A DNA stretch of 60,521 bases, taken from assembly GCA_025531455.1 (NCBI GenBank), contig JAMYHL010000130.1:1-60521 (forward strand), read 5' to 3'. Positions 11,723-22,593 of this stretch are shown piece by piece (within the stretch, counting starts at the first letter, position 1; every line of letters starts with the position of its first letter). Below the pieces are notes generated by a model that was given only the letters and a program-made list of their open reading frames with translations, made no database searches and was not told where the DNA came from. Origin of the DNA: Apiotrichum sp. Y4204. Taxonomy: Eukaryota; Basidiomycota; Tremellomycetes; Trichosporonales; Trichosporonaceae. A program made the translations under genes and the position numbers.

Positions 11723-12809
11723 CTACTTCCATGCCTTGAGCCACGCCTTTTGCTGCCATCCGAGAAGAATGGGGAGCATGTCGGAAAATCCAAAGTCGGG
11801 CCAGTACGTCTTGACAAAGTGGATCTGCGTGTCCTCGTGTGCTTGCCACATCATAAAGTCGCTGAGGCGCTTGACGTCACTGGTGCGAATGAGGATGTCG
11901 AGCTTGCCGGGGTTGAGGTGGTCCGGGGAGACGGAGGCAGCCGCCTCGGCCGACTGAAGGTGGGAGAAGAGCGTGGAAGAGGTAGCGGCCTCGGCGGGCA
12001 GTTCCCCGCCCTGCATTATCCCGACCACGTCCTTTACCGCGCTCGTCATCTCGTCGCGCGACGCGTACGGCCCGCACATGTTCAACACGCCGCGCGTGTT
12101 GTGTGCCGTTGCCGCCTCCATGTCCCGCAGCGACTCCTGCATCGCCGGCCGGAGCAGGTCCATCCGCCCAATGCAGCGCAGCCGAATGCCGTGTTTCTGG
12201 AGGAAGCCGCTGCGTGTTAGTGGGGGACCGAGAAAACTGAAGGACTGAAGGCACACCCCTCCAGCACACTCACTTCTCAGCACAGATCTCCGCGAGCGAG
12301 TCGCGCGCGAGGTTCATCAACGCGTCGACCTCCTCCTCCGGGCGGTTAAAGTTGTCGATCGCGAACGCGTACACGGACACGACGGGGATATTGAGGCGGA
12401 GGCAGAGGCGGAGTGTCTGATGTCAATGTGGTTCGGGCAGTCGTGTGAGGTTAGATCCACGGCTTAGAGGGAGCTGTAAGGCCTTTCTTCCTCGGCCAAA
12501 GACAGCTTGGCTGGCAATGCATCTCGCCACCAGACTCACCCGCTTGAGGCTCTCGCTGCCCTTCTGGTGTCCGCGAGCGATACGCTGCCCGTGGCTGCGC
12601 GCATACCGCCTGTTTCCGTCCATGACAAACCCCACATGGTGCGGCATCGGGCCAACGGCGAGGACGGCGAGCAGCACCGACGTGAGCAGCGCGTGGAGGT
12701 AGTGGAGGAGTGTAGAGATCGGCCACAGCAGCGCGCGGGTCACGCCGCGGACTGTCGGCGGCGAACCTCCGACGGCGGGGGGCTTGGGCTTGGTCGCACC
12801 TTTGCCCAT
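11723..12809 (-). CDS. RER2: cis-prenyltransferase (dehydrodolichyl diphosphate synthase)
   Basis: Three exons: 12540-12809, 12274-12416 and 11723-12209; 299 residues; introns 123 and 64 nt. Cis-prenyltransferase region I is [15 protein letters not shown], with the catalytic Asp, followed by [11 protein letters not shown]. Exon 2 carries [15 protein letters not shown], and exon 3 ends with [16 protein letters not shown] and the WPDFGF block. The enzyme lengthens farnesyl diphosphate with isopentenyl units to make the dolichol precursor for N-glycosylation and GPI anchors, at the ER or lipid droplets. A hydrophobic N-terminal stretch (about residues 26-53) fits membrane association. Yeast has two paralogues (Rer2, Srt1); the sequence alone does not separate them, so the symbol is a best fit. 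It is divergent from the AIM34-like gene. Confidence 0.88.
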
Positions 12810-13187
12810 GGTGAGGGTGGTGATGTTTGGTGTGAAGAGAAAAGTGCTGACGAGGTCTCTGGTCGGTTACTTCTTGGCTTTCGACGACGAACGGACCGGA
12901 AATTACTGCGCGGCTGAACTGTTGTTTCAGGGGGGATAAAAAGGATCGGCGCGGGGTGGCTTTAGTGGGACGTTTCGTGGAGTGCACGTGGATGCTTACA
13001 TAATGTCACGTGTTATGATGCTATGGTGCAATTCTCACCATCACCCCAAACAACCCGCCCTCTTTTGCCCTGCACCCCTGATGGCCCGCAGCTCCGAACG
13101 ATCCGACGCCGAACGCGCTCGGACATGCGCCGAAGAACCAACTCGAACTCGTCCATTTCACCATCACACTCCCCACACTCTCTTACC
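12810..13187. promoter_or_regulatory. divergent promoter with two CACGTG boxes
   Basis: 378 bp between the divergent cis-prenyltransferase and AIM34-like starts. Two CACGTG hexamers occur at 12985-12990 and 13007-13012; the second is in the context GTCACGTG, which matches the bHLH (Cbf1-type) consensus. A binding factor is inferred, not shown. Confidence 0.5.
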
Positions 13188-14349
13188 ATGATGCTCCGGA
13201 CCCGTCTCCAGCCCACCCTTTCGCGGCGCGCACTGCACGTCTCTGCGCCCGCCAGCGCCGGCCCCCGCGTCCCCGCCGGTGCCGCAAAGGCCAAGGCCAC
13301 CATCCAGCCCACTACGCAGTCCGCGTCCCTCGCGTCCGGCGTCCTCCTCGGCACCCAGCGCAACTGGAAGTCCGAGACCGTCGTCACCCTCAAGGCTGAG
13401 CTTAAGCGCCGCGGCCTCTCGCAGCAGGGCAACAAGTGAGTATGCTGCGAGTTGGATTCTCGTCCATCTTGTCCATTAATCTAACTTCCCAGGACCACCC
13501 TCGTCGAGCGGCTGCGCAACGCCGAGGCGTCCGCCTCCCTCGTGCCCCCGACCCCCGCGACTGCACCGGGCTCGCGCCGCCTGAGCACCACTGCCCCGGC
13601 AAAGGCGGACGCTGCGCCCGCCGAGAAGGCGCGCAACCCGTCGCCGGCCTCCGCCCCTGAGGCGGAGCACGTGTCCACCGCGGCCGGTGACAAGGTTGTC
13701 GAGACGCCCGTGCTCGCACACGCGCGCGAGCTCTCCCCCGAGGCCCGCGTCTCGCCCCCGGGTATCCCCCTCAAGCCGACTACCAAGGCCAAGGCGTTTG
13801 ACATCAAGTTCCCGGCCCCCACCCCCGAGCGCGAGATCCCGCAGATTATCGTGAGTGGAGCGTTGTAGCTATTCCTGGCGCTAACGACAGCCTACCATAC
13901 CCTCGCACTTTACGAAGACGTCGTCGGAGAAGCCAAAGCCGACGATCAAAAAGACCGGCCCGCAAGTGGTCACTGTCGCGTCGGCTGCGACGCACCCGGC
14001 GGGCGGCCCCGTCTCACCAGCCGCAAAGGTCGACGACTCGTACGCGCTCGAGTTTGACGACCCGTCGGTCCTCACGCTCGACCAGCAGGTCGAGGGCGCT
14101 GTTGCTGCCGCCGCGGAGGCAGTCAGCAACCTCGTGGACGTCAACCTCCCGCCCGCACCGAGCGCGAAGGAGAGCAAGTATGTCGCGAACAGCGAGCCGC
14201 TCACGGCCGAGGAGCGCAGCGGCGCGTGGATCCTCGCTGCCGGGCTCGGCGCGGCGCTTCTCGTCGCGGGACTGAACAACCCCAAGCCCAAGAAGGAGAA
14301 GAAGGAGGAGGGCAAGGAGGCCGACGAGCCGGAAGCCAGGAAGAACTAG
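13188..14349 (+). CDS. mitochondrial SAP-domain protein, Aim34-like
   Basis: Three exons: 13188-13435, 13493-13850 and 13891-14349; 354 residues; introns 57 and 40 nt. Two consecutive ATGs open the frame; the first is used here. The N-terminus (MMLRTRLQPTLSRRALHVSA) is Arg/Ser-rich without acids and looks like a mitochondrial presequence. Residues about 61-93 match a SAP helix-extension-helix: TVVTLKAELKRRGLSQQGNK followed by LVERLRN. The middle is Ala/Pro-rich and probably disordered. A hydrophobic segment, residues about 314-331 (AWILAAGLGAALLVAGL), precedes a Lys/Glu-rich tail. Yeast Aim34 has the same mitochondrial SAP layout, but its function is unknown. No DNA target is claimed here. 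Confidence 0.72.
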
Positions 14350-16131
14350 CCGCCCCGGCCATGTAGATCGTAGACCAATGTTGCCTTCCTGATGTGATAT
14401 AGTGTTTGAACACGACTGCATACCCGGTCGCGACAAGATTTGTGCTCGGTGCCACCAGCTGACGCCCCCAGACCGACGGACTAAGCTGCGGGGATTCTCG
14501 AGTTGCGGAGCCCGGTCGCGGGCTCCCGGGAATGCATTGGCTGGTGGCATGGGATTGAGGTCCAGAGGTTAAGGTTACGTACGCTGCCGCCCAGAGCCAA
14601 GGGACAAAGATGAAAGTGCGTCATCGACCAGAGCACAGAATCGAGCGGAAATTTCGAACAAAGTCGCGTTTTTTGACCTTCCACATGAACGTCCTAACAT
14701 GGCTAACAACACTACTTGACGAGAAAGAACATCGGGAAGGACGGAGAATGGTTGGGAGTGTTACACTTATACGATGAGGAGAAGGATTCACTAATTGTAG
14801 CAGAGCCCAACTCTACTGGCCACAATGTTCAAGCTCGTAAAGCCTAGTTGTGCTGACGGTAGTGCGGTGCGAGGCGTTGGTAGAACTTGCGCTGCATCGT
14901 GGTCGCCGTCTCGAGTTTCTGCTCTACCAATTCCAGTTGCGTACGTTCTTTCGTCAGGTCCACCGCCTCACCAGGTTGCCGGCAACGGGCCGGAGGGGAT
15001 AGTGATTGAAGACGGCTTCGTGTGTGGATATCGGCAGTGCCGTAGTTGGATGTGAGGGAGAGAGTTGTGAGACGAGACGGAGAGAACACAAAGATGAGTA
15101 GACAAACAGAGACACACAACAGACACATGCACATAGACCGTTTTTATGCAGACCGCAAACACATACAGTGCTGCTCGCCATTATCGAGATCGCGATCCGG
15201 TCAGCTCGATCGGATCGATGGATCGCAGGATCGATGGACGCGTATGTCACGTGATTCAGAGACTCCCATGTATACGGCGGCCATGTATATATGTATACAT
15301 GTACCCACGGCAATACACCCAGCCCTCATCGAGTGGCAGTGTGGCATTGATGAGACATAGACACGACTGTGAGGTTGCATGCCCTTCCGACCAACCCTTG
15401 TGATACGCGGGAAGGCCACAGAGCGGCGAGCGAGCAACGGCATGGCAGACGAGGAGAGAAGCGGACGCGAGCTGTTGTGACTCGTGGTTGTTGCTAACAG
15501 GTTGCCCTCGAACGCTGTAGTGTGTCATTGTCTTCGAGGCCTGCGGGATTGAATGCCGTCGATCAAGCTTCCGCATATCCGCATAGCTCATAGATCCGAG
15601 ATCATAGATTGGGCCCCGTACAGGCATGTGGCCCGCAGATCCGCACAGATCTGCAGGGGACAGATAGGCGAAACGAGGTAAGAAGATCATTTGCAGGAAT
15701 GTCGTTTCCGGACATCTGAAGAGGATATGCCCTACTTTCAGTACGAGGGTACGGGTCAGTTTGTCAGTCGAGGTCCACGGATAATGGCCTAGCGTGTCCA
15801 AGGGGAGGCGCTTCCTCATTTAGCAGTGGCGGCGGATGCCGCAGCGCTGGAAGGATAATGAAAGCCGAGGTATGACTGGCAGACAAACAAACACGGCCCC
15901 AGGTGGAGATCTGACCTTCGATCTGACCCTCGTACTCTTCATCGAGCTGTCCACAAACTGTCGATTGCGACGGCGCAAGACCGAGATGCAGCGAACAAGA
16001 GAGTGTAGCGCATCTGATCACGCCTCTGGACAATAGTAAACCCCACGCCACTCAACTGAAGAAGTGCTCCACTCCGGAATGATAATGGTGCATCGACGCC
16101 TCCCAACAGCAAAACGACAGCCTCATCAAGT
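14350..16131. other. large convergent intergenic gap
   Basis: 1.78 kb between two convergent stops (AIM34-like and RPL18), where other convergent gaps here are about 90-450 bp. It is AT-richer than the neighbouring genes. One stretch on the minus strand (14844-14985) reads like the end of a coding exon and is listed separately. A CACGTG box lies at 15248-15253. Otherwise I recognise no gene or RNA. Confidence 0.5.
14844..14985 (-). pseudogene. possible orphan terminal exon or gene remnant
   Basis: On the minus strand an open frame ends GEAVDLTKERTQLELVEQK, then LETATTMQRKFYQRLAPHYR and a TAG at 14844-14846. The roughly 45 residues are strongly amphipathic and coiled-coil-like, unlike chance translations nearby. 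The frame continues upstream to about 15134 but quickly becomes low-complexity and hydrophobic, and I could not join it to a convincing first exon. It may be the last exon of a small minus-strand gene, a remnant, or chance. No family is recognised. Confidence 0.25.
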
Positions 16132-16835
16132 CTACTTGTGGGTCGACTTGATCTTGAAGCCGCGCGACGCACGACGACCACGCGCCTTCTCAAATTTACG
16201 TCCTTTGGAAGCCACGTAGGGAGCGCCGCCCTTGAGGGGACCACCGAAGTGCGAGACAGCCTCGCGAACGTTGCGCTTGCCACGGACTGGGGGGGTGGTT
16301 AGTATGGTCCTGACGGACAAATTCCGCGATTTTCGCCACTAGGGATTCAATCGACGCGCAACTCACGGAGAACAGTGTTCGAGCCGGTGGGGGCGCGGAG
16401 GGCGAGCTGGTCGAGGGTGAGGGCCTCACCGCCGGCAGCGGTGATGCGGGCACGGGCAGCGTTCGAGAAGCGGAGGGCAGCGACCGAAAGCTTGGGGACA
16501 ACGGGGAAACGCTCGTCGTCGAGGACCGAGCCGACAACAACGACAGTCTTCGAGTTGTCGGGGTTCGAGCCCTTGGTCTCCTTGACAATGCGCGAGAGCG
16601 AGATGGGGGGGCGGTTGATCTACGAGTTAGTGGGGTGGTAATTTTGGGTCTTGCGCGCGGCGATAATCACCTTGCTCATGAAGAGACGGCGGAGAACGAC
16701 CTTGTTGAAGCGCGACTCGGTGCGGCGGGCAAGGAAGCGGTAGAGCTTGACAAGAAGGAGGAGGTAGGGGTCCTCCGACTTGGGGGCCTGGCGAGCGCCC
16801 TTCTTGACGTGGTGGCGCTTGATGTCGATACCCAT
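16132..16835 (-). CDS. RPL18: 60S ribosomal protein eL18
   Basis: Three coding exons: 16671-16835, 16367-16619 and 16132-16286; 190 residues; introns 51 and 80 nt. The sequence follows eL18 throughout: [33 protein letters not shown], then [11 protein letters not shown], the [13 protein letters not shown] strand, NTVLLRGKRN spanning intron 2, and a basic end [12 protein letters not shown]. It binds 25S rRNA on the solvent face of the large subunit. The MGID start is the family start, and an AG acceptor lies five bases upstream (ACAG|GCAAGATG), so a 5'-UTR intron is predicted (listed separately). It is divergent from the kelch gene. Confidence 0.96.
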
Positions 16836-16840
16836 CTTGC

Positions 16841-17132
16841 CTGTGGGTTAGTACGGAGTTGGGGATTCCAATGCCATGCCGCGCTCCGCTCGCCCGTGTC
16901 GCCCGTGCCGCTGTCGACGCCGACCAGTCTGACGCCGTACGCCGTCCCGTCTTCATCGCCCTCGTCGCCTCAACACTCGACAACCCTCCTCCTCTCTCGT
17001 TCACGCGACAACGCTCAATCCTTCAACATCGCGGCGCGCGGGACTTCGATTCGGTGGTCGTCGTAGTCGTCGTTGTCGTCGTCGGCGTCGGGCGGGGTGG
17101 CGAGCGGGGCTGGGGATGGCTTCTGTGCTCAC
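16841..17132 (-). other. predicted 5'-UTR intron of RPL18
   Basis: The minus strand shows a donor AAAAAG|GTGAGC at 17132 and an acceptor with branch-like CTAAC then CCACAG ending at 16841, five bases before the start codon. The predicted intron is 292 nt, long for this genome. Leader introns are common in ribosomal-protein genes. It contains a CGTCGT-type simple repeat (about 17055-17092). I checked for C/D-box snoRNA motifs and saw no convincing pair. Confidence 0.5.
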
Positions 17133-18569
17133 CTTTTTGACTTGCTGTACAACCAAGAGAAATCTCCAAGTTCGAGGCCGTTCAACAGCGCCGTCGACGA
17201 GTGGGAGGCAGAGCCAGCCAGCGAGGGGGGGTGCACCCAGCGGAGGAGGGAGCACCAGCCAGTCAGGCAGCAGACAACGCCCAGCCAGCAGCCAGTCAGC
17301 AGACACACTGCCAACTATAGTGCAGCCAGAGCCAGCTAGCACAGTGGCGCTCTTCCCCTCACCCAGCTCTCACCCAGCTCCCGTGCATGCATCCCCCTCC
17401 TCGGCCCAGCGAAAACTTTGCACAGCCAGGGAGGCAACCCACCCACTGACCGTTGGTGCTAACACCGACATTCAGGGCAGTGTGGCGGAGGCAAAAGTAA
17501 AGGCATTTCGGCGATATCATATCACCGATAATTTCGATAAAGAGAAATCTTCTATTACTCTTATGTAAGAAGGCTGGCAGACCCCAATTCGTGTGGCGTC
17601 GAGCCAAGATGGATGAGCGCGGATCAACTTCTGACGATCCTGGCCATTTTCCCCTGAGGTGGACGGCGGCCTGTGCGCGTTAGTAGTGCTACTGCGCTAG
17701 TGCCCCTTCTTTTGGGTTGTTGCCCCTGTGATATCCCGCGGGAGGCGGGTCGTGCGGCGCTGGGGGGTGGGGCGCTGAGGGGCATGAGGGGGGCTGTGAT
17801 TGGGCGTTGAACATTAACTCTGTCTCTTGTGCTAGCTCTGCTGTCAGCTCGGGGGATTACTCTTCATACTTCAATCAATGTCGTTATGTCATGTCGTACA
17901 ACAATCTGGGAGCTGGGAGTAACTGGAGTGTGATGCGTTCACACACGCCGCGGAGGTGGCTGTCAAGAATGGCCCAGAAGTGATTAAGCTCGGAGAACTT
18001 TGTTCCGAGCGATCCCCTCAGCCCCGTGGCATGTACAACAGATACAACGGAGCGCCTCGGGGGCAGGGGGCCTGTGCAGATTGCGTATCCTGCTCTCTGA
18101 ATGTCCTGCAGGCCGCGGCCCGCTGCGTGCTGTGCGCTGCGGTGTGCTTTGCAGTGTGCGCTATGCGTTCACACGGACCGTCAGATGGCAAGAAGGTAGC
18201 CTCTCCTTTGTGTGCATTTTGGTGTGACAAGGAATGGTGCACAAGCCTCCTCGCAGAGTCAGTAAACACCACCACTAACAGTGTACGGCATCGTGCGCGT
18301 TTGATTTCTTTTTCACTCCGTTGCCAGGTACACACCCACACACACCAACTCACATCCCGCATACATGTGTTGCGTGCATGCGGCAACACCACTTGTTCGC
18401 AACAACACATGCTTGTGCATCTCAAACTCCATCCTCTTCATCTCTCTAACCACCACAACTGAGCCCGACGCCATCAGCAGCGATAGCAGCAACCCCTCGG
18501 CGTCACTCCTCAGCACCCTACACCCTCGTACTCAGTTCCCCCATTCTCATTTCTGGCGCAGCGCCAAAC
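17133..18569. other. intergenic, divergent RPL18/kelch promoter region
   Basis: About 1.4 kb upstream of RPL18 (beyond its leader intron) and of the kelch gene. Composition is mixed. No complete gene, RNA or clear promoter box is recognisable. Confidence 0.5.
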
Positions 18570-21500
18570 ATGGCCCACCGCCGGCCGATGCGCCGCGTGG
18601 GCGGCGTTCTCGCCCTCGCCCCTCTGGCAACAGCATACACCATGGTCCCGCGGTGAGTGCTAAACAGTACAGCTCAGAGCTGACAGACAGCTGGGGCCAT
18701 GCGTCGACCTTTCTCCCGGACCCGCCGACGCTCGTCATCCAGGGCGGAAAGACGGACCCGGGCGGCGGGTACAGTTACACGTCGGCGCCAAACTCGGCAG
18801 ACACCATCCTCCTCCCGCTCGGACAGAGCTTTGATGCAGCGTCCCCGCCTACGCAACTCGCCAAGGCCGGCCCCGAGGGGCCCGCATATGCGTGGCACTG
18901 CATAGCGCCCCTCGGCAGCGGCCAGGGAAACTGGAACCTCCTTTCATATGGCGGCGACGGCGGCTGGGACCAACACTCGGATACGGACCCGGACTCGGTG
19001 TGGCTCGCAAATATCAATCCCGTGAACGGCTCGGGAAGCTTTACCCACCAGCCGACGGGATGGGCTAACCAGCCCTCCCGCCGCGTACTCCATTCTTGCG
19101 CGGCCCCGCTTAAAGGCGGAGATACATTTGTATCTGGCGGGATGGACGACAACGGCTCGGGCGAGACGTACGCCAGCACCTACAAGTATGACCCCGCTGC
19201 AAAACAGTTCAGCACACTCGCCCCCCTCCCAGTCCCACTGTACCACCACGCGTCCGTGCTGCTCGAGAACAACACGCTCGTGGCATTTGGCGGCGTCATC
19301 GCTCCCAAGTCGGGCCAACCCCATCTCACCCCATTCGATACGCTCTTCACCCTGCAGACCGACAACGAGAAGGCTACATGGAAGAATCTCACAGTTGGCG
19401 GACCCGCACCGTCGTCACGCCGCGGTGCATCCGCCACGCTCAACCCTGACGGCACAATCTTCGTGTTTGGCGGCGCGGACCTCAACCTCTCGACTGCGTA
19501 CGGCGACGGCTGGGTTCTCGACCCCAAGACCATGTCGTGGACAGAGGTAGTTGCTTCTGATCAGGGTGAGTATTGTTTGTTTTGTTTGTTCTGACTTCAG
19601 GTCCGGGCGGGCGCTATGACCATACCGCGGTGGATGTCGGTGGCGGGCAGATTGTCGTGTTTGGAGGTAAGCATCCGCAGATCGATACCCAATGCACAGA
19701 TTTTATACTGACTTCAGGCTTTGGCCCGAACCTCCCAGTCAACCCCGAAATCCACCTCCTCGTCCTCTCGGGCACGACCGCCGCGGCCACGAGCACGTTT
19801 ACGCCCACGCCGTACGTTCAAAGCGGCAGCGGCGGCAGCGGTGGGAACGGGGGAAACGGGAACGGTATCAATGGGAATGCCGATGGCGGCGCGAATGGAA
19901 ATGGAAACGGCAACGGTAACGGAAACTCGAATGGTAATGGCAATGGATCCGGCGACGGCGATGGCGATGGTAACGGCAATGGTGCTGGAGGCGGGAAGAC
20001 AACCAGAACCCGTACTGGCGGTCCCCAACCGACGACGACCAATACTACATCCGCAGGCGCTCACAACCCCGGCCTTACCAACGGCCGCCTGGCGGCGCTG
20101 ATTGTCGGCCTCGGCCTCGCCGTCCTCCTCGCCGTCCTGCTCTTCATCTTTGCCCGCCGCCGGCACAAACGCAAGCACACGAGCGGGCGCGGGAACGACC
20201 GCGCATACACCGAGAAACCGTCCGGTGCGCTTCTGCGCGATCCAGAGGCGCCTGTCCTTCCGCCCTTCGAGCCGACAACCCGCCGCCAGGAGGCAATGGC
20301 GGCTCTCGGTATTGGCATTGCCGCTGTTGGGGCAGCGGCAGTCACCGCGGGGCGCAAGATATCGGGCCGCGCAGAGGGCGACTATACCCAGCTCGACACG
20401 TCTCCGAACCCCGACCGCCCGCAGGACGATCTCGGCGGCGGTGTGCTTGGCATCATTCGGCGCTCGACACGCCGCATCGGACGCGGTATTCGCCTCATTG
20501 GTCCGACGCGCAGCATTGATGACCCGTACGACGAGGACCTCCCGCCCATCCAGCCAACCGTCAAGGGCAGCCGCTCGCGCTTCCAGATGCTCAACGACGA
20601 GGACACGCGGCGCTTCTCGAGCGACATGCGTGCGCGCGCCTTTTCGACCATACCGGAGGAAGGGGCCAGTGCCTGGAAGGAGGACTGGGTGTTGGACAGC
20701 AAGTCAAATCGGCGCGACTGGAGGACGGGCGACAGTCTGCTGTCTCGCAGCGACCAGCTTGCAGCTCCTCCCGCCGTCCGCGGCGGCCCTGTACCGACGC
20801 CAGCCGAATCGCTCCGTGGCGGGCCGTTCAACTCGCCGGATCCCTCGGTGGATGCTGCGTCGCAGATTGAACGGGCCGCAACCCCGTCGCTCTACGACTC
20901 GTTCAAGGTGCCAGCTGTTGCGGGCGCCGCAACAGGTGCAGCCCTCGGAGCTGCCGCTCGGCCCATGTCCAACCCGTTCAACCACAGCCAGGACTCGCTC
21001 ATGCCCGACGACGCAATTTCCTCGCGCCAGCCCGAGTCCGTCAGCGACCACGGAATGCCAGCCTCGACGGCGCGGCCTCTGCCCATCCGGCCCGAGACTG
21101 AAAACCGCATGTCGAGCCACTCGATTCCTATATCCGCCACGTCGTCCAACTCGCAGCGCGAGTCGCTTGCCGACGTCGGCGACGCGATGATAGCGAGTGC
21201 GGAGATTGCCTCCCGTACGCCCGTCAAAACTTCGATACTCTCTCGCCGCTCGTCGACCCCGCATTCCAAGCTCTCGTCCACCAACTCAAACGTCATGTTC
21301 AGCACGCCCCCCGAGTCGCCGCGCGGCCTGCGTCCGGCGCAGAACCCCGTGTTGCGCCAGGTATCTCTTCTCCGCCGCATCTCGAGCGGATTCCTGACCC
21401 GTCGCGATGGGCACTCGAGGACAGCGTCCGGCGCGTCGCGCGATTTCGACGTGCGCGACCCGGCCCCTCAGCCCACCGACTGGCCGCTGCGGACTCCTGG

Positions 21501-22593
21501 TCAGTCGCTCTCATCGCATGCGGGAAGCGCCGAGTGGCACAAGGCATCATCCTCGGAGGAGGGCTTCCCACTCCCGCTGGGCGCACAGCACCGTCCCTCC
21601 ATCACCGAGGTCGGCAGCATCCGCTCTATGGGTGACATGCACGTCATTCAGCGTGAGGTGTCGCTGTCCTCGGACGAGGCGCACATTGAGCGTCTGGACA
21701 CGCCGGATCTGATTAGCCTCTCCGCGAGCCCGGTGTCCCCGCACCATACCGGAGGCGGCATCGGTCTAGGCATCCAGCAGCCAACGATGGTCCTTCGCAC
21801 GACAAACCCCGGCCGCACGCCTAGCGGAAGCACGTACACGACCGACTCGAACGGCAATACGCCCCCGCAGCTGGTCACCGCGGTGGTCCCCCCAGCCCTG
21901 CGGATCGGTTCCTCCTCTCCACAGAGCGCGCCGTCCAGCCCGGTCGCGAGTCCGCGTCTCCAAGCGCGCCGCCTGTCGAGCGAGGACGTACGCGGCTTCT
22001 CCCTCCTCACCCCGACGACGACCAACACGTCAAACTCGTCCGTGCCCTCCTCATCGCTTCCGTGGGGCGCCCAAGCTTCACCGCATAGCTCGCCCCGTAG
22101 CTTCCGCGACGTGCCGCTCTCCCCGGCCCGCCCGCCGCTGACCATCACCACCGGAGCAACGAGCATCCCTGGCATCCCGTCGCCGCTCTCTCCGACCCAT
22201 ACCACCATGTCGCGCGGTAGCCACAGCTCCGACGGCTCCCACCTGTCCAAGGGCAGCGGGTCGACGACGGCGTCCTCGTCGCTGCTGGGTTGCTCGACTG
22301 TACTTGACCACTCGACGCCGACGCCCATGGGTATCGCGACGGCCGATGTCGTCCGCCCCCCGAACGCGTTCAGCCGCTCGACCCCGCTCCTCACCCCATC
22401 CCCCCGCTCGCGCCGGCCAGTGCACGACATTGTCGCGTCGATCAACCGCCGCAGCGGCGCCCTCCCGTCACACTTTGGCCCGAACGGCACGCCGCACCGC
22501 TCCCTTTCGGGATCCCCAGCTTCGCCGACGCGCACGTACGAGATTGCGCGGCGCGACCCGCTCATCATTTCAAACCCCGACCAGCCGCAGTAA
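18570..22593 (+). CDS. kelch-repeat, single-pass membrane glycoprotein with long cytoplasmic tail
   Basis: Four exons: 18570-18652, 18691-19565, 19601-19666 and 19718-22593; 1299 residues; introns 38, 35 and 51 nt. Residues 1-24 look like a signal peptide (VGGVLALAPLATAYT). Residues about 28-360 form kelch-type repeats with recurrent GG pairs (VIQGGK, FVSGGMDD, LVAFGGV, FVFGGAD, VVFGG), implying an extracellular beta-propeller. A Gly/Asn/Asp minirepeat at 378-434 and a Thr-rich N-glycosylatable stalk follow. The membrane helix is 466-487 (LAALIVGLGLAVLLAVLLF), with a basic ARRRHKRK stop-transfer. The roughly 810-residue tail is Ser/Pro/Arg-rich and disordered. The layout suggests a cell-surface or wall-contact sensor or cell-polarity protein, but I do not recognise a named homologue. 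Intron 3 has no in-frame stop. Confidence 0.78.
19825..19995 (+). repeat. in-frame GGNAAY-type minisatellite coding for Gly-Asn repeats
   Basis: A 171-bp tract in exon 4 of the kelch gene encodes alternating Gly with Asn, Ser or Asp (GNGNGN, GDGDGD). The codons vary (GGA/GGC/GGT with AAT/AAC), so the tract is maintained as protein repeat rather than as identical DNA units. It forms the flexible linker between propeller and membrane stalk and is probably length-variable between strains. Confidence 0.85.

Noticed and set aside
14640..14675. TTCGAAC followed by a T6 run, suggesting a Pol III gene end
   Set aside because: The 5-bp stem needed around a TTCGAAC loop does not form, and no A box precedes it.
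15256..15819. 187-codon minus-strand open frame in the AIM34-like/RPL18 gap
   Set aside because: Mixed composition, repetitive Tyr/Ile end, no splice context and no recognised domain; kept only as part of the unexplained gap.
16841..17132. C/D-box snoRNA in the RPL18 leader intron
   Set aside because: A near-match to a C box (GCGATGA) exists on the transcribed strand, but no D box with terminal pairing at a suitable distance.
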